Assembly: GCA_021821425.1 (NCBI GenBank)
Contig: JAKACL010000010.1
Location: 1 to 20,035, forward strand
DNA: 20,035 bases
From: Pseudomonadota bacterium
GTDB taxonomy: Bacteria; Pseudomonadota; Gammaproteobacteria; Burkholderiales; Thiobacillaceae
Reading direction: 5' to 3'
The translations under genes and the position numbers were made by a program. This document shows, piece after piece, positions 7,207-14,659 of the stretch (position 1 is its first letter; each line of letters opens with the position of its first letter). The notes beneath the pieces were generated by a model. That model made no database searches. It was not told where the DNA came from and saw only the letters and a list, made by a program, of their open reading frames with translations.

Positions 7207-8483
7207 AAATCCATATCAAGAACGGGCGCGTGGTCGACCCGATGAGCGCGCGCGACGAGGTCGCCGACATTTATATCGCCGCAGGCAAGATCGTCGGCAA
7301 CGGCCACGCCCCGGCCGATTTTCACGCCAACCGCACGCTCGACGCGAGCGGGCTGGTCGTCTGCCCCGGCCTGGTGGACCTGTCGGTGCGGCTGCGCGAG
7401 CCGGGTTTCGAATACCGCGCGACGCTGGAATCGGAAATGCTCGCCGCCGCCGCCGGCGGCGTCACTTCGCTGGCCTGTCCGCCCGACACCGACCCGCCGC
7501 TGGATGAGCCAGGGCTGGTGGAAATGCTGAAATTCCGCGCCCGCAATCTGCCGGGACCGCGCGTCTACCCGATCGGCGCGATGACGCAAAAACTCGACGG
7601 TCTGATGCTGACCGAAATGGCCGAGCTGACCGAGGCCGGCTGCCGCGCCTTCACCCAGGCCGATGCGCCGATGACCGACACCCAGGTGCTGCTGCGCGCG
7701 ATGGAATACGCCGCCACCTTCGATTTCAGCCTGTGGCTGCGGGCGCAGGATGTCTCGCTGGCGCGCGGCGGCATTGCGCACGATGGCGCCGTCGCGACGC
7801 GGCTGGGCCTGCCCGGCATTCCGTCGCTGGCCGAGACGGTGGCGCTGGCGACGATCCTGCAACTGGCACGCCAGACCGGTGCGCGCGTGCACATTGCGCG
7901 GCTGTCGACCCGCGACGGCATTGCGATGGTGCGCGCGGCCAAAGCGCAGGGGCTTGCCATCACCTGCGATGTCGCCAGCACCCACGTCCACCTGTCGGAA
8001 AACGATCTCGTCAGCTTCGATTCGCATCTGCATCTGGTGCCGCCGCTCAGGAGCCTGCGCGACCGCGATGCCATCCGCGAGGCGCTGCGCGACGGCTCCA
8101 TCGATGCCCTGTGCTCGGACCACACCCCGGTCGACGAAGACCAGAAGCAGGTACCGTTCGGCGAATCGGCGCCGGGCGCTTCCGGCGTCGAACTGCTGCT
8201 GCCGCTGACGCTGAAATGGGCGCGCGAGATGGGCGTGCCGCTGCTGCAGGCGATCGACCTGATCACCTGGAAGCCGGCACAGATTCTCGGGGTGCCGGGC
8301 GGCACCTTGCAGGTGGGCAGCTGCGCCGATATCTGTATTTTCGATGAAGCCGCGGAATGGGTCGCCACCCAGAAAACGCTGGCAAGCCAGGGCGACAACA
8401 CGCCGTTCCTCAACCATTCGATGCAGGGCCGCGTGCGCTATACCGTGATCGACGGCCATATCGACTTCGAAGCGCCGCGTTGA
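7203..8483 (+). CDS. pyrC': Dihydroorotase-like protein PyrC' (predicted inactive subunit of aspartate transcarbamoylase)
   Basis: The 426-residue protein has the full amidohydrolase fold of type I dihydroorotases, but key metal ligands are missing. The HxH motif expected before LREPG reads DLSVRLREPG, with Ser61 and Arg63 in place of the two histidines. The position of the usual HAED motif reads RAQD at 180-183, and the HIxH ligand position reads HIARLS with Arg233. SDHTP at 305-309 keeps the late aspartate (Asp306). Catalysis is therefore not expected. In Pseudomonas such a protein is a structural partner of PyrB, and a separate active PyrC does the chemistry. Its position directly behind pyrB, in a coupled run, supports that role here. 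A true pyrC should exist elsewhere in the genome. The start ATG has GAGG 7 nt upstream (7192-7195). Confidence 0.93.
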   Translation: MKIHIKNGRVVDPMSARDEVADIYIAAGKIVGNGHAPADFHANRTLDASGLVVCPGLVDLSVRLREPGFEYRATLESEMLAAAAGGVTSLACPPDTDPPLDEPGLVEMLKFRARNLPGPRVYPIGAMTQKLDGLMLTEMAELTEAGCRAFTQADAPMTDTQVLLRAMEYAATFDFSLWLRAQDVSLARGGIAHDGAVATRLGLPGIPSLAETVALATILQLARQTGARVHIARLSTRDGIAMVRAAKAQGLAITCDVASTHVHLSENDLVSFDSHLHLVPPLRSLRDRDAIREALRDGSIDALCSDHTPVDEDQKQVPFGESAPGASGVELLLPLTLKWAREMGVPLLQAIDLITWKPAQILGVPGGTLQVGSCADICIFDEAAEWVATQKTLASQGDNTPFLNHSMQGRVRYTVIDGHIDFEAPR

Positions 8484-8518
8484 ACGGCCTGTCGCACCGG
8501 GCGGCCAGGCGGTTCGCG

Positions 8519-10015
8519 ATGCCGCGCGTTTCTCCCTTCGTCCTGTTCACCAGTCTGCTTGCCGGGGCGACCGCGGTCGCCGGCTTCGCGCCGCTCGATG
8601 TCTGGCCGCTGCCGTTCGTCAGCCTGGCGGTGCTGTTCGGCCTGCTGTTGCGCACCCCATCGATGCGTGCCGGCTTCCTTGTCGGCCTGGCGTGGGGGCT
8701 GGGCTGCTTCATCGCGGGGGTGAGCTGGGTCTTCGTCAGCCTGTCGGTCTACGGCGGCATGGCGACCTGGCTGGCGGCGCTGGCGACCTTTCTGTTCTGC
8801 GCCGTGCTGGCGCTCTTCCCCGCGCTGGCCGGTGCGTTGCAGGCGCGCTGGCCGCTGGCGCCGACGCCGCGTCTGCTGCTGCTGATGCCGCTTCTTTGGG
8901 GCATGACGGAATGGGTGCGCGGCTGGCTGTTCACCGGTTTTCCGTGGCTGGTGGCCGGGTATTCGCAGGTGCCCGCCAGTCCGCTGGCGGGCTATGCGCC
9001 GCTGGTCGGGGTCTATGGCGTCTCCTACCTGCTGGCGCTGATCGCGGCGCTGGCCGCGTGGATCGTGCTGACACGCGGGATGGTGGTGCGACGCCTGTGG
9101 GCCGCTGCCGCCATCGTGGCGCTCGGCGTCGGCGGCCAGGCGCTGCGCGGCATCGACTGGACCACGCCGGACGGCGCGCCGACCACGGTCGCGCTGCTGC
9201 AGGGCAACATTCCGCAGGACCTGAAATGGCAGCCCGAGGTCGCGCTGTCGACGCTGGAAAGCTACGCGCGCATGGCCGCCGCCTCGCCCGCGCAGCTGAT
9301 CGTGCTGCCGGAAACCGCGCTGCCGCTGTTTGAATCGAACCTGCCCGACGTTTACCGCGAGGGCCTCGCGGCGCTGGGCCGGAAAAACGGCGGCGACGTG
9401 CTGACGGGGCTGCCGACCGGTTCGCCCCAGGGCGACTACTACAACAGCGTGATCAGCCTTGGCAGCGCACCCAGCCAGCGTTATCACAAGGTGCATCTGG
9501 TGCCCTTCGGCGAATACATTCCGCTGAAAGCGGTGTGGGGCTGGGTGATCGAGGTGCTGCACATCCCGCTGTCGGATTTCGCGCGCGGCGCTGCCGACCA
9601 GCGCCCGCTTGCGATCGGCGGCCAGCGTGTGGCGGCCAACATCTGCTACGAGGATGCGTTCGGGGAGGAGGTCATCCGCCAGCTCCCCGAAGCGAGCGTG
9701 CTGGTCAACGTCAGCAACCTGGCCTGGTTCGGCGACTCGTTCGCGCCTTGGCAGCATGCGCAGATGTCGCAGATGCGTGCGCTGGAAACCGGACGCATGA
9801 TGCTGCGCTCGACCAATACCGGCGTCACCGCGATCATCGATGCCAAGGGCCGCATGCTGGCGAGCCTCGCGCCCTTCACCGCCGGCAGCCTGTCCGGCGA
9901 CATTCAGGGCTACGCGGGCAGCACGCCGTATGTGCGATGGGGCAACGCGCCGATCCTGGCGCTGTGGGGGATACTGGGACTTGGACTGGGAATTGCCGCG
10001 CTCAGGCGGCCTTGA
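8519..10015 (+). CDS. lnt: Apolipoprotein N-acyltransferase
   Basis: Lnt adds the third acyl chain to the amino-terminal cysteine of lipoproteins in the inner membrane, such as the efflux adaptor encoded in this window. The 498-residue protein has an amino-terminal half with about six hydrophobic membrane segments, including FAPLDVWPLPFVSLAVLFG and GFPWLVAGYSQ, and a carbon-nitrogen hydrolase (nitrilase-like) domain from about residue 220. The catalytic triad is visible as Glu265 (LPETALP), Lys324 (YHKVHLVPFGEY) and Cys376 (NICYEDAFGEE), matching Glu267, Lys335 and Cys387 of Escherichia coli. One last hydrophobic segment is near the end. The ATG start matches the family opening. An in-frame TTG at 8480-8482, overlapping the pyrC' stop as TTGA, would add 13 residues. 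The final 14 nt overlap the convergent diguanylate cyclase gene. Confidence 0.95.
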   Translation: MPRVSPFVLFTSLLAGATAVAGFAPLDVWPLPFVSLAVLFGLLLRTPSMRAGFLVGLAWGLGCFIAGVSWVFVSLSVYGGMATWLAALATFLFCAVLALFPALAGALQARWPLAPTPRLLLLMPLLWGMTEWVRGWLFTGFPWLVAGYSQVPASPLAGYAPLVGVYGVSYLLALIAALAAWIVLTRGMVVRRLWAAAAIVALGVGGQALRGIDWTTPDGAPTTVALLQGNIPQDLKWQPEVALSTLESYARMAAASPAQLIVLPETALPLFESNLPDVYREGLAALGRKNGGDVLTGLPTGSPQGDYYNSVISLGSAPSQRYHKVHLVPFGEYIPLKAVWGWVIEVLHIPLSDFARGAADQRPLAIGGQRVAANICYEDAFGEEVIRQLPEASVLVNVSNLAWFGDSFAPWQHAQMSQMRALETGRMMLRSTNTGVTAIIDAKGRMLASLAPFTAGSLSGDIQGYAGSTPYVRWGNAPILALWGILGLGLGIAALRRP

Positions 10016-11468
10016 CCCGGGTGGCGTTGCGGCCGCCGCGCTTGGCTTCCAGCAGGGCAGCGTCTGCACGCGCCAGCGCTTCGTTTTCTTCCTTGTCTTC
10101 GCGGCTGTATTCGGACAGGCCGCCGCTCCACGACAACTTCTGCGTCACGCCTGGGATAAGCTCGACGCTTTCCGGCATCTTCGCGCGCAGGCGCTCGGCC
10201 AGCTCCTGGGCACGGTCGAGCGGGGTGAACGGAAACAGGACGCAGAATTCGTCGCCGCCCAGGCGGGCGATGAAGTCGCTGTTGCGCAGGCAGCTCTTCA
10301 GCGCGTCGCCGAACTTGATGATGAGCTGATCGCCCGCCTCGTGGCCAAAGGTGTCGTTGACCTGCTTGAAGTTGTCGATGTCCATGATCAGCAGACTGTG
10401 CGCCCAGCCGTCTTTCAGGCTGGCGAACAGTTCCTTCTGCTTTTCGTCGAAGCTGCGCCGGTTGTTGACCTTGGACAGGTGATCGAGCCGCGCCTGCGAA
10501 GTCGCTTCCTTCTGCCGTCCCAGCATCACCTTGCCGAGCTTCAGCATGGTCTCCAGCGGGACCTGGAATTCCACCAGGCTGACGGGATAATCGCTGCGCA
10601 GGCGCTGCTGGCGCAGATCGTTGGTGAGTTTCACCATGGTGCGGAGGTTGTCGATCACCCGGTTGCGTACGGACAGCGTGGTGCCCATCACCAGAATCGC
10701 GATCACCAGGCTCGCGACCAGCCAGCCCAGCACATACGGCGCCACGTTCTCGGCCACTGGCGTCACCGGCCGCCACACGGCAATCCGCCACGGCGTACCG
10801 GCCAGCGCGATCAGGGCGGGTTCGCCCTGGCGCTTGATCGCCTGGTTGCCGCGCCGCATCAACACCATGAAGGCCTCGTCCGGCTGGCTTTGCTGCAGCT
10901 CGGCATAGGCGGCCGCATCCGGCAGCGGCAACGTATCGAACAGCGCCTGCAGCTGCGGCACGCTCTGCTCGACGATGACGAAGCCGAGCCGCTCGCCGCT
11001 GCTGTTCGTCACCGGATGCGACAGCGCGAGATTGAAGGTGGCGGTGGCGGTCGCGCCCGCGGTATCGCCGTCGGCACCCGTCAGCAACCGTCGCGTATCG
11101 CCCGGCAGGAAACCGGGCAGCAGCTGGCGCTGGCCGGCGCTGACGAACAGCACGGTGGCATCCTGATTGAGCGCATGGAGGTTGGCGGCCTGCGCCTGGC
11201 AGACGTCCGGCGCGGTGGTGGCAAAGCAGGCCAGCGTCTGCGGATGCGCGGCGATCTGCGCCGCGCTGCGCTGCATGGCGTCGGCCATGAATTCAATCTG
11301 GGTCGCCATCACCGGCTTGTCGAATTCTTCCGCCACCGGTTGCGCCTGCGGCCGCGACAGGTACAGCGCGGACGTGACAAGCCCGGCCAGCAGCACCAGG
11401 GCTGCGGCCAGGATCAGGCCAGATCGCACGATGGAAATGTGGGGCATGACGTATGCGCCAACCGGCAC
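10002..11468 (-). CDS. Membrane-anchored diguanylate cyclase (GGDEF) with periplasmic sensor domain
   Basis: This enzyme should make cyclic di-GMP from two GTP. The protein of about 488 residues has a transmembrane helix near residues 16-38 and a periplasmic region of about 200 residues carrying two cysteines ten residues apart (Cys81, Cys90), which could form a disulfide. A second helix, YVLGWLVASLVIAILVMG, lies near 245-262, followed by a helical linker and a carboxy-terminal GGDEF domain. The active-site motif RLGGDEFCVLF is intact (GGDEF 404-408), and the RNSD at 395-398, five residues before it, is a canonical product-inhibition site. No EAL domain is present. The signal sensed is unknown; the periplasmic part may be Cache-like but I cannot confirm this. 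The start is uncertain: GTG at 11466-11468 has AAGAGG 5 nt upstream, while ATG at 11445-11447 lacks a ribosome site and GTG at 11472-11474 is also in frame. Confidence 0.92.
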   Translation of the reverse strand: MPVGAYVMPHISIVRSGLILAAALVLLAGLVTSALYLSRPQAQPVAEEFDKPVMATQIEFMADAMQRSAAQIAAHPQTLACFATTAPDVCQAQAANLHALNQDATVLFVSAGQRQLLPGFLPGDTRRLLTGADGDTAGATATATFNLALSHPVTNSSGERLGFVIVEQSVPQLQALFDTLPLPDAAAYAELQQSQPDEAFMVLMRRGNQAIKRQGEPALIALAGTPWRIAVWRPVTPVAENVAPYVLGWLVASLVIAILVMGTTLSVRNRVIDNLRTMVKLTNDLRQQRLRSDYPVSLVEFQVPLETMLKLGKVMLGRQKEATSQARLDHLSKVNNRRSFDEKQKELFASLKDGWAHSLLIMDIDNFKQVNDTFGHEAGDQLIIKFGDALKSCLRNSDFIARLGGDEFCVLFPFTPLDRAQELAERLRAKMPESVELIPGVTQKLSWSGGLSEYSREDKEENEALARADAALLEAKRGGRNATRVKAA

Positions 11469-11502
11469 CAACACCTCTTATGTTTGTAGTTGTCTCCGCA
11501 AT

Positions 11503-11532
11503 GGCGGCCGCTTGTGTTCCGGAGCGGCCGCC
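11503..11532. repeat. 9-bp GC-only inverted repeat before the diguanylate cyclase gene
   Basis: GGCGGCCGC (11503-11511) and GCGGCCGCC (11524-11532) are perfect inverted repeats around 12 nt. Each arm also contains the 8-bp self-palindrome GCGGCCGC. It lies in the 167-nt space between the dut stop and the cyclase start, about 35 nt upstream of that start. On the minus strand no T run follows, so terminator function is unlikely. It could be an operator or a leader hairpin, or simply GC-rich chance. I see no clear promoter or second gene in this space; a 5-bp hairpin (CGTCC-TGCC-GGACG, 11589-11602) lies behind dut. Confidence 0.5.
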
Positions 11533-11635
11533 GCTATCAGGGCAGTTAACAGCAAGATCCATGCCCCAACAATCCGTGTGCTTCCTGCCGTCCTGCCGGA
11601 CGCCGCCTTCTTTCAGGGTGTAAAGAAATCCGACA

Positions 11636-12082
11636 TTACTGTCGGCCCGTGCTGCCGAATCCGCCTTCGCCGCGCTGGCTGCTTTTGAAGTCCTCCACCA
11701 CATTGAACTCGGCCTGCACCACCGGCACGATGACCAGCTGCGCAAGCCGCTCCATCGGCGTCAGTTCGAACGCCTGTTGTCCACGGTTCCAGGCGGAGAC
11801 CATCAACTGGCCCTGATAATCCGAGTCGATCAGCCCGACCAGATTGCCCAGCACGATGCCGTGCTTGTGACCGAGACCCGAACGCGGCAGGATCAGCGCT
11901 GCGTAGCCGGGGTCGGCCAGGTGGATGGCCATGCCAGTCGGGATCAGTCGGGTTTCGCCGGGGTCCAGTACAATTGGACCATCGATACAGGCACGAAGAT
12001 CGAGCCCGGCGGCGCCCGGAGTGGCGTAATGCGGCAGCTGGTCGCGCAGGCGGGTGTCGAGAATCTTCACATCCATCTTCAT
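11636..12082 (-). CDS. dut: Deoxyuridine 5'-triphosphate nucleotidohydrolase (dUTPase)
   Basis: dUTPase splits dUTP to dUMP and pyrophosphate, keeping uracil out of DNA and supplying dUMP for thymidylate synthesis. The 148-residue protein is of the trimeric type with all five motifs: [10 protein letters not shown] (22-31), [11 protein letters not shown] (65-75), [12 protein letters not shown] (80-91) with catalytic Asp86, the WNRGQ/RLAQLVI region, and the glycine-rich carboxy-terminal GGFGSTGR (140-147). The opening [12 protein letters not shown] matches Escherichia coli Dut, so the ATG at 12080-12082 is well supported; a second ATG two codons later is also possible. It follows coaBC with a 16-nt gap. 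The coaBC-dut pairing is widespread in proteobacteria, so co-transcription is likely. Confidence 0.97.
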   Translation of the reverse strand: MKMDVKILDTRLRDQLPHYATPGAAGLDLRACIDGPIVLDPGETRLIPTGMAIHLADPGYAALILPRSGLGHKHGIVLGNLVGLIDSDYQGQLMVSAWNRGQQAFELTPMERLAQLVIVPVVQAEFNVVEDFKSSQRGEGGFGSTGRQ

Positions 12083-12098
12083 AGTCGTCGGGATTTCG

Positions 12099-13277
12099 TC
12101 AGTCGAGCAGGAGGCCCAGGTGGCGGATCAGCTGTCGCGCCTGGGTGGATTTATCGGCCCGCGGCAGCGGATGCGCACCCCGGTGGTCGAACAGCACCAG
12201 TTCGGCCGTGTCCTGGCCGAGCGTGTCCTGCGCCAGGTTGCCGACCAGCAGCGGCAATTTTTTCTTCAGACGCTTGGCTTCGGCATGCTCGGCCAGACGC
12301 TCGGTCTCGGCGGCGAAGCCCACGCAGAACGGCGCATCGGGCAAGGCGGCGACCTCGGCCAAGATGTCGGGGTTGGGAACCAGGTTCAGCAACAGGCCGG
12401 CATCGCTTTTCTTGATTTTCTGCGTCGCCGCGCGATCCACCCGGTAATCGGCCACCGCCGCCACCGCGATAAATACATCGCACGGCAGTTCGCGCAATAC
12501 CGCGTCGCGCATTTCTAGGGCACTTTGCACATCGATGCGGCGCACCCCGGCTGGCGCGGCGAGACAGGTCGGCCCCGACACCAGGCACACTTCGGCGCCC
12601 GCATCCGCTGCCGCCCGCGCCAGCGCATAGCCCATTTTGCCGGAGCTGCGGTTGGTCAGCCCGCGCACCGGGTCGATCGCCTCGAAGGTGGGACCGGCGG
12701 TGATCAAGACCCGTCTGCCCGCAAGCGGACCGGCACCCAGCATGCCGGGCAGCGCGGCCAGGATCTCGGCCGGCTCCAGCATACGTCCGAGGCCGGTTTC
12801 GCCGCAGGCCTGCTCGCCCACGGCCGGCCCCAGCACGGTGACGCCGTCCGCATGCAGCTGCGCCAGATTGCGTTGGGTCGGCGCGGCCGCCCACATTTCG
12901 CGGTTCATCGCGGGCGCGACGGCCAGTTTGCAGGTGCGGGCAAGACTCAGGGTCGACAGCAGATCGTCGGCACGGCCATGGACGAGCCTCGCCAGAAAGT
13001 CGGCCGAGGCCGGCGCCACCAGCAGCAGATCGGCCTCGCGCGACAGGTGGATATGTTCCATGCCGTCACCGCGGGCGGCCTCCCACAGCGAGACCAGCAC
13101 CGGCTTGCTGGACAGCGCCTGGAAGGTGAGCGGGGCGACGAATTGCTGCGCGGCGGCGGTCATCACCACCTGCACGTCGGCGCCGGCCTTGACCAGCAGA
13201 CGACACAGCTCCGCCGCCTTGTAGGCTGCGATGCCGCCGGTCACGCCCAAGAGGATTTTTTTGCCTGGCAGTGCCAC
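12099..13277 (-). CDS. coaBC: Bifunctional phosphopantothenoylcysteine decarboxylase / phosphopantothenate-cysteine ligase
   Basis: This fused enzyme performs two successive steps of coenzyme A synthesis: ligation of cysteine to 4'-phosphopantothenate (CoaB, carboxy-terminal) and FMN-dependent decarboxylation (CoaC, amino-terminal). The 392 residues start [20 protein letters not shown], the flavoprotein opening. CoaC residues visible are His75 in MEHIHLS, Asn125 in APAMNREMW and Cys157 in GEQACGETG, matching His75, Asn125 and Cys158 of Escherichia coli. CoaB begins near 187 with [20 protein letters not shown] and TNRSSGKMG (Asn208), and KIKK follows later. The start is a GTG at 13275-13277 preceded by a weak GAG. 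The frame stays open far upstream, across radC, but that part is not conserved. Divergent from radC with 60 nt between starts, the same arrangement as in Escherichia coli. Confidence 0.96.
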   Translation of the reverse strand: MALPGKKILLGVTGGIAAYKAAELCRLLVKAGADVQVVMTAAAQQFVAPLTFQALSSKPVLVSLWEAARGDGMEHIHLSREADLLLVAPASADFLARLVHGRADDLLSTLSLARTCKLAVAPAMNREMWAAAPTQRNLAQLHADGVTVLGPAVGEQACGETGLGRMLEPAEILAALPGMLGAGPLAGRRVLITAGPTFEAIDPVRGLTNRSSGKMGYALARAAADAGAEVCLVSGPTCLAAPAGVRRIDVQSALEMRDAVLRELPCDVFIAVAAVADYRVDRAATQKIKKSDAGLLLNLVPNPDILAEVAALPDAPFCVGFAAETERLAEHAEAKRLKKKLPLLVGNLAQDTLGQDTAELVLFDHRGAHPLPRADKSTQARQLIRHLGLLLD

Positions 13278-13337
13278 AGTCTCGATTCCCGGCCCGGATT
13301 CTATGAAAATGACACATTCTACGGGAGGGGGGCAGCG

Positions 13338-14012
13338 ATGGCGATCCGCGACTGGCCGGAGGACGCGCGTCCGCGCGAGAAGCTGTTGAAGCAGGGCGCG
13401 GGCGCACTGACCGACGCCGAGCTGGTCGCGGTATTTTTGCGCACCGGCGTGGTCGGCAAAAGCGCGGTCGATCTCGGGCGCGAACTGATCGCGCGCTTCG
13501 GCGGGCTGGGCGGCCTGTGCCGCGCCGACCGGAAAACCGCCTGTGAGGCGCCCGGGGTCGGCGAGGCCAAATACGCACTGCTGCAGGCGGTGATGGAAAT
13601 GGCGCGCCGCACGCTGGCCGAGGACATGCAGGCGGGCGACGCGCTGACCTCGCCCGCCGCCGTGCGCGACTACCTGCGGCTGGTGCTGCGCGGCAAGGAA
13701 TACGAGGTGTTCTGCTGCGTGTTTCTGGATGCCCAGAACCGGGTGATTGCGGTGGAGGAGCTGTTTCGCGGCACCTTGACGCAAACCAGCGTCTACCCGC
13801 GCGAAATCATCCGCCGCGCGCTGGCGCACAACGCCGCCGCGCTGATCCTCGCGCACAACCACCCGAGCGGGGTGGCCGAACCCAGCCAGGCCGACCGCAT
13901 GCTCACCCGGCAGCTGGCGGATGCGCTGGCGCTGGTGGACATCCGCGTGCTCGACCACTTCATCGTGGCGGGCGCGTCCTCGCTGTCTTTCATGGAGTCC
14001 GGCCAACTCTGA
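13338..14012 (+). CDS. radC: RadC family protein (JAB/MPN-type metalloprotease fold)
   Basis: RadC proteins were first linked to DNA repair, but their function in Escherichia coli has been questioned and remains unclear. The 224-residue protein has the typical length. Residues 1-95 are helical, with a helix-hairpin-helix-like segment ([18 protein letters not shown]), preceded by the conserved start [17 protein letters not shown]. Residues 102-224 form the RadC JAB domain with an intact metal motif: HNHPSG at 173-178 and Asp186 in EPSQAD, plus the upstream [12 protein letters not shown] region. The catalytic site is therefore preserved, whatever the substrate. The ATG at 13338-13340 has a strong GGGAGGGGGG purine run 6 nt upstream. 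It is divergent from coaBC and followed by rpmB-rpmG, a gene order shared with Escherichia coli. Confidence 0.95.
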   Translation: MAIRDWPEDARPREKLLKQGAGALTDAELVAVFLRTGVVGKSAVDLGRELIARFGGLGGLCRADRKTACEAPGVGEAKYALLQAVMEMARRTLAEDMQAGDALTSPAAVRDYLRLVLRGKEYEVFCCVFLDAQNRVIAVEELFRGTLTQTSVYPREIIRRALAHNAAALILAHNHPSGVAEPSQADRMLTRQLADALALVDIRVLDHFIVAGASSLSFMESGQL

Positions 14013-14025
14013 GCGCTCGCCCCAC

Positions 14026-14112
14026 TTGCCTCGCGCTTGCAAGCTGTGATATAAATCGCGGTTCTCGGGTTGGCGCTTATTGTTGACCCCGCCCGTTCAC
14101 CGGATTTGTAAC
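14026..14112 (+). promoter_or_regulatory. Candidate tandem promoters for rpmB-rpmG
   Basis: Two sigma70-like pairs lie between radC and rpmB: TTGCCT (14026-14031) with TATAAA (14050-14055), spacer 18, and TTGACC (14083-14088) with TGTAAC (14107-14112), also spacer 18. Either would serve rpmB, whose ribosome site GGAG is at 14125-14128. The first has the better -10 box, the second the better -35 box. The 123-nt gap is AT-richer than its surroundings, in keeping with a promoter of a highly expressed ribosomal protein unit. Confidence 0.55.
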
Positions 14113-14135
14113 CCTTAAATTTTTGGAGCAGCGTC

Positions 14136-14372
14136 ATGGCTCGCGTATGTATCGTAACGGGCAAGAAGCCCATGGTCGGAAACAACGTTTCCCACGCCAA
14201 CAATAGAACCAAGCGTCGTTTCCTGCCCAACCTGCAATATCGCCGGTTCTGGGTGGAGAGCGAAAACCGCTGGGTGCGTATGCGTTTGTCCAACGCCGCC
14301 CTGCGCACGATCGACAAGAACGGCATCGACGCCGTGCTGGCCGATCTGCGCGCCCGTGGCGAAGCCATTTAA
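14136..14372 (+). CDS. rpmB: 50S ribosomal protein L28
   Basis: This 78-residue protein of the large ribosomal subunit has the standard length. The sequence [20 protein letters not shown] followed by [12 protein letters not shown] and [17 protein letters not shown] is unmistakable L28, including the basic RNA-binding surface. Only one cysteine is present, so it is the form without a zinc-binding cysteine set. The ATG has GGAG 7 nt upstream. It is followed after 29 nt by rpmG; the pair is a conserved two-gene unit. Tandem promoter candidates lie just upstream and a strong terminator lies behind rpmG. Confidence 0.98.
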   Translation: MARVCIVTGKKPMVGNNVSHANNRTKRRFLPNLQYRRFWVESENRWVRMRLSNAALRTIDKNGIDAVLADLRARGEAI

Positions 14373-14401
14373 TCTAGCGAAGCGATTTAAGGAACTGAAT
14401 C

Positions 14402-14569
14402 ATGGCTAAAGGCGGACGCGAAAAGATCAAGCTGGAGTCCACTGCGGGCACCGGTCACTTCTACACCACCACCAAGAACAAGAAAACCATGCCGGAGAAA
14501 ATGGAGATCAGCAAGTTCGATCCCAAGGCTCGCAAGCATGTGATGTACAAGGAAACCAAGCTGAAGTAA
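14402..14569 (+). CDS. rpmG: 50S ribosomal protein L33
   Basis: A 55-residue open frame starts at ATG 14402-14404 with AAGGA 8 nt upstream and ends at TAA 14567-14569. The product starts [20 protein letters not shown], continues YTTTKNKK and ends in [10 protein letters not shown]: clear L33 of the large ribosomal subunit, of the usual length. There are no cysteines, so this is the zinc-independent form; a zinc-dependent paralogue could exist elsewhere. It is the last gene of the rpmB-rpmG unit. Confidence 0.97.
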   Translation: MAKGGREKIKLESTAGTGHFYTTTKNKKTMPEKMEISKFDPKARKHVMYKETKLK

Positions 14570-14588
14570 TCCAGCCTGGCTGTCCAAT

Positions 14589-14616
14589 AAAAAACCCGCC
14601 AACCGGCGGGTTTTTT
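14589..14616. terminator. Bidirectional intrinsic terminator between rpmG and the desaturase gene
   Basis: AAAAAACCCGCC (14589-14600) and GGCGGGTTTTTT (14605-14616) form a perfect 12-bp stem around AACC. On the plus strand the T run continues as TTTTTTGTTTTTT. On the minus strand six T and ATT follow the GC stem. It therefore should end rpmB-rpmG transcripts and also those of the convergent desaturase gene, whose stop is 44 nt away. Confidence 0.92.
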
Positions 14617-14659
14617 GTTTTTTATGCGTGCAGTACCGGGGACCGCAGCCCCCTTACGA

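Noticed and set aside
6891..8459. Minus-strand reading frame of 522 codons opposite pyrC'
   Set aside because: Rich in Arg, His and Gln, typical of antisense frames in GC-rich genes; pyrC' explains the region.
8438..10069. Minus-strand reading frame of 543 codons opposite lnt
   Set aside because: Low-complexity Arg/Gln/His composition and no motif, while lnt on the other strand has its full catalytic triad.
9840..11489. Plus-strand reading frame of 549 codons opposite the diguanylate cyclase
   Set aside because: No domain; the opposite strand has an intact GGDEF protein with membrane helices.
11589..11602. Hairpin CGTCC-TGCC-GGACG as a dut terminator
   Set aside because: Only five base pairs and no following T run on the minus strand.
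13278..14042. Upstream extension of coaBC into the radC region
   Set aside because: The frame stays open but the added residues are antisense to radC and absent from the CoaBC family; GTG at 13277 gives the expected amino-terminus.
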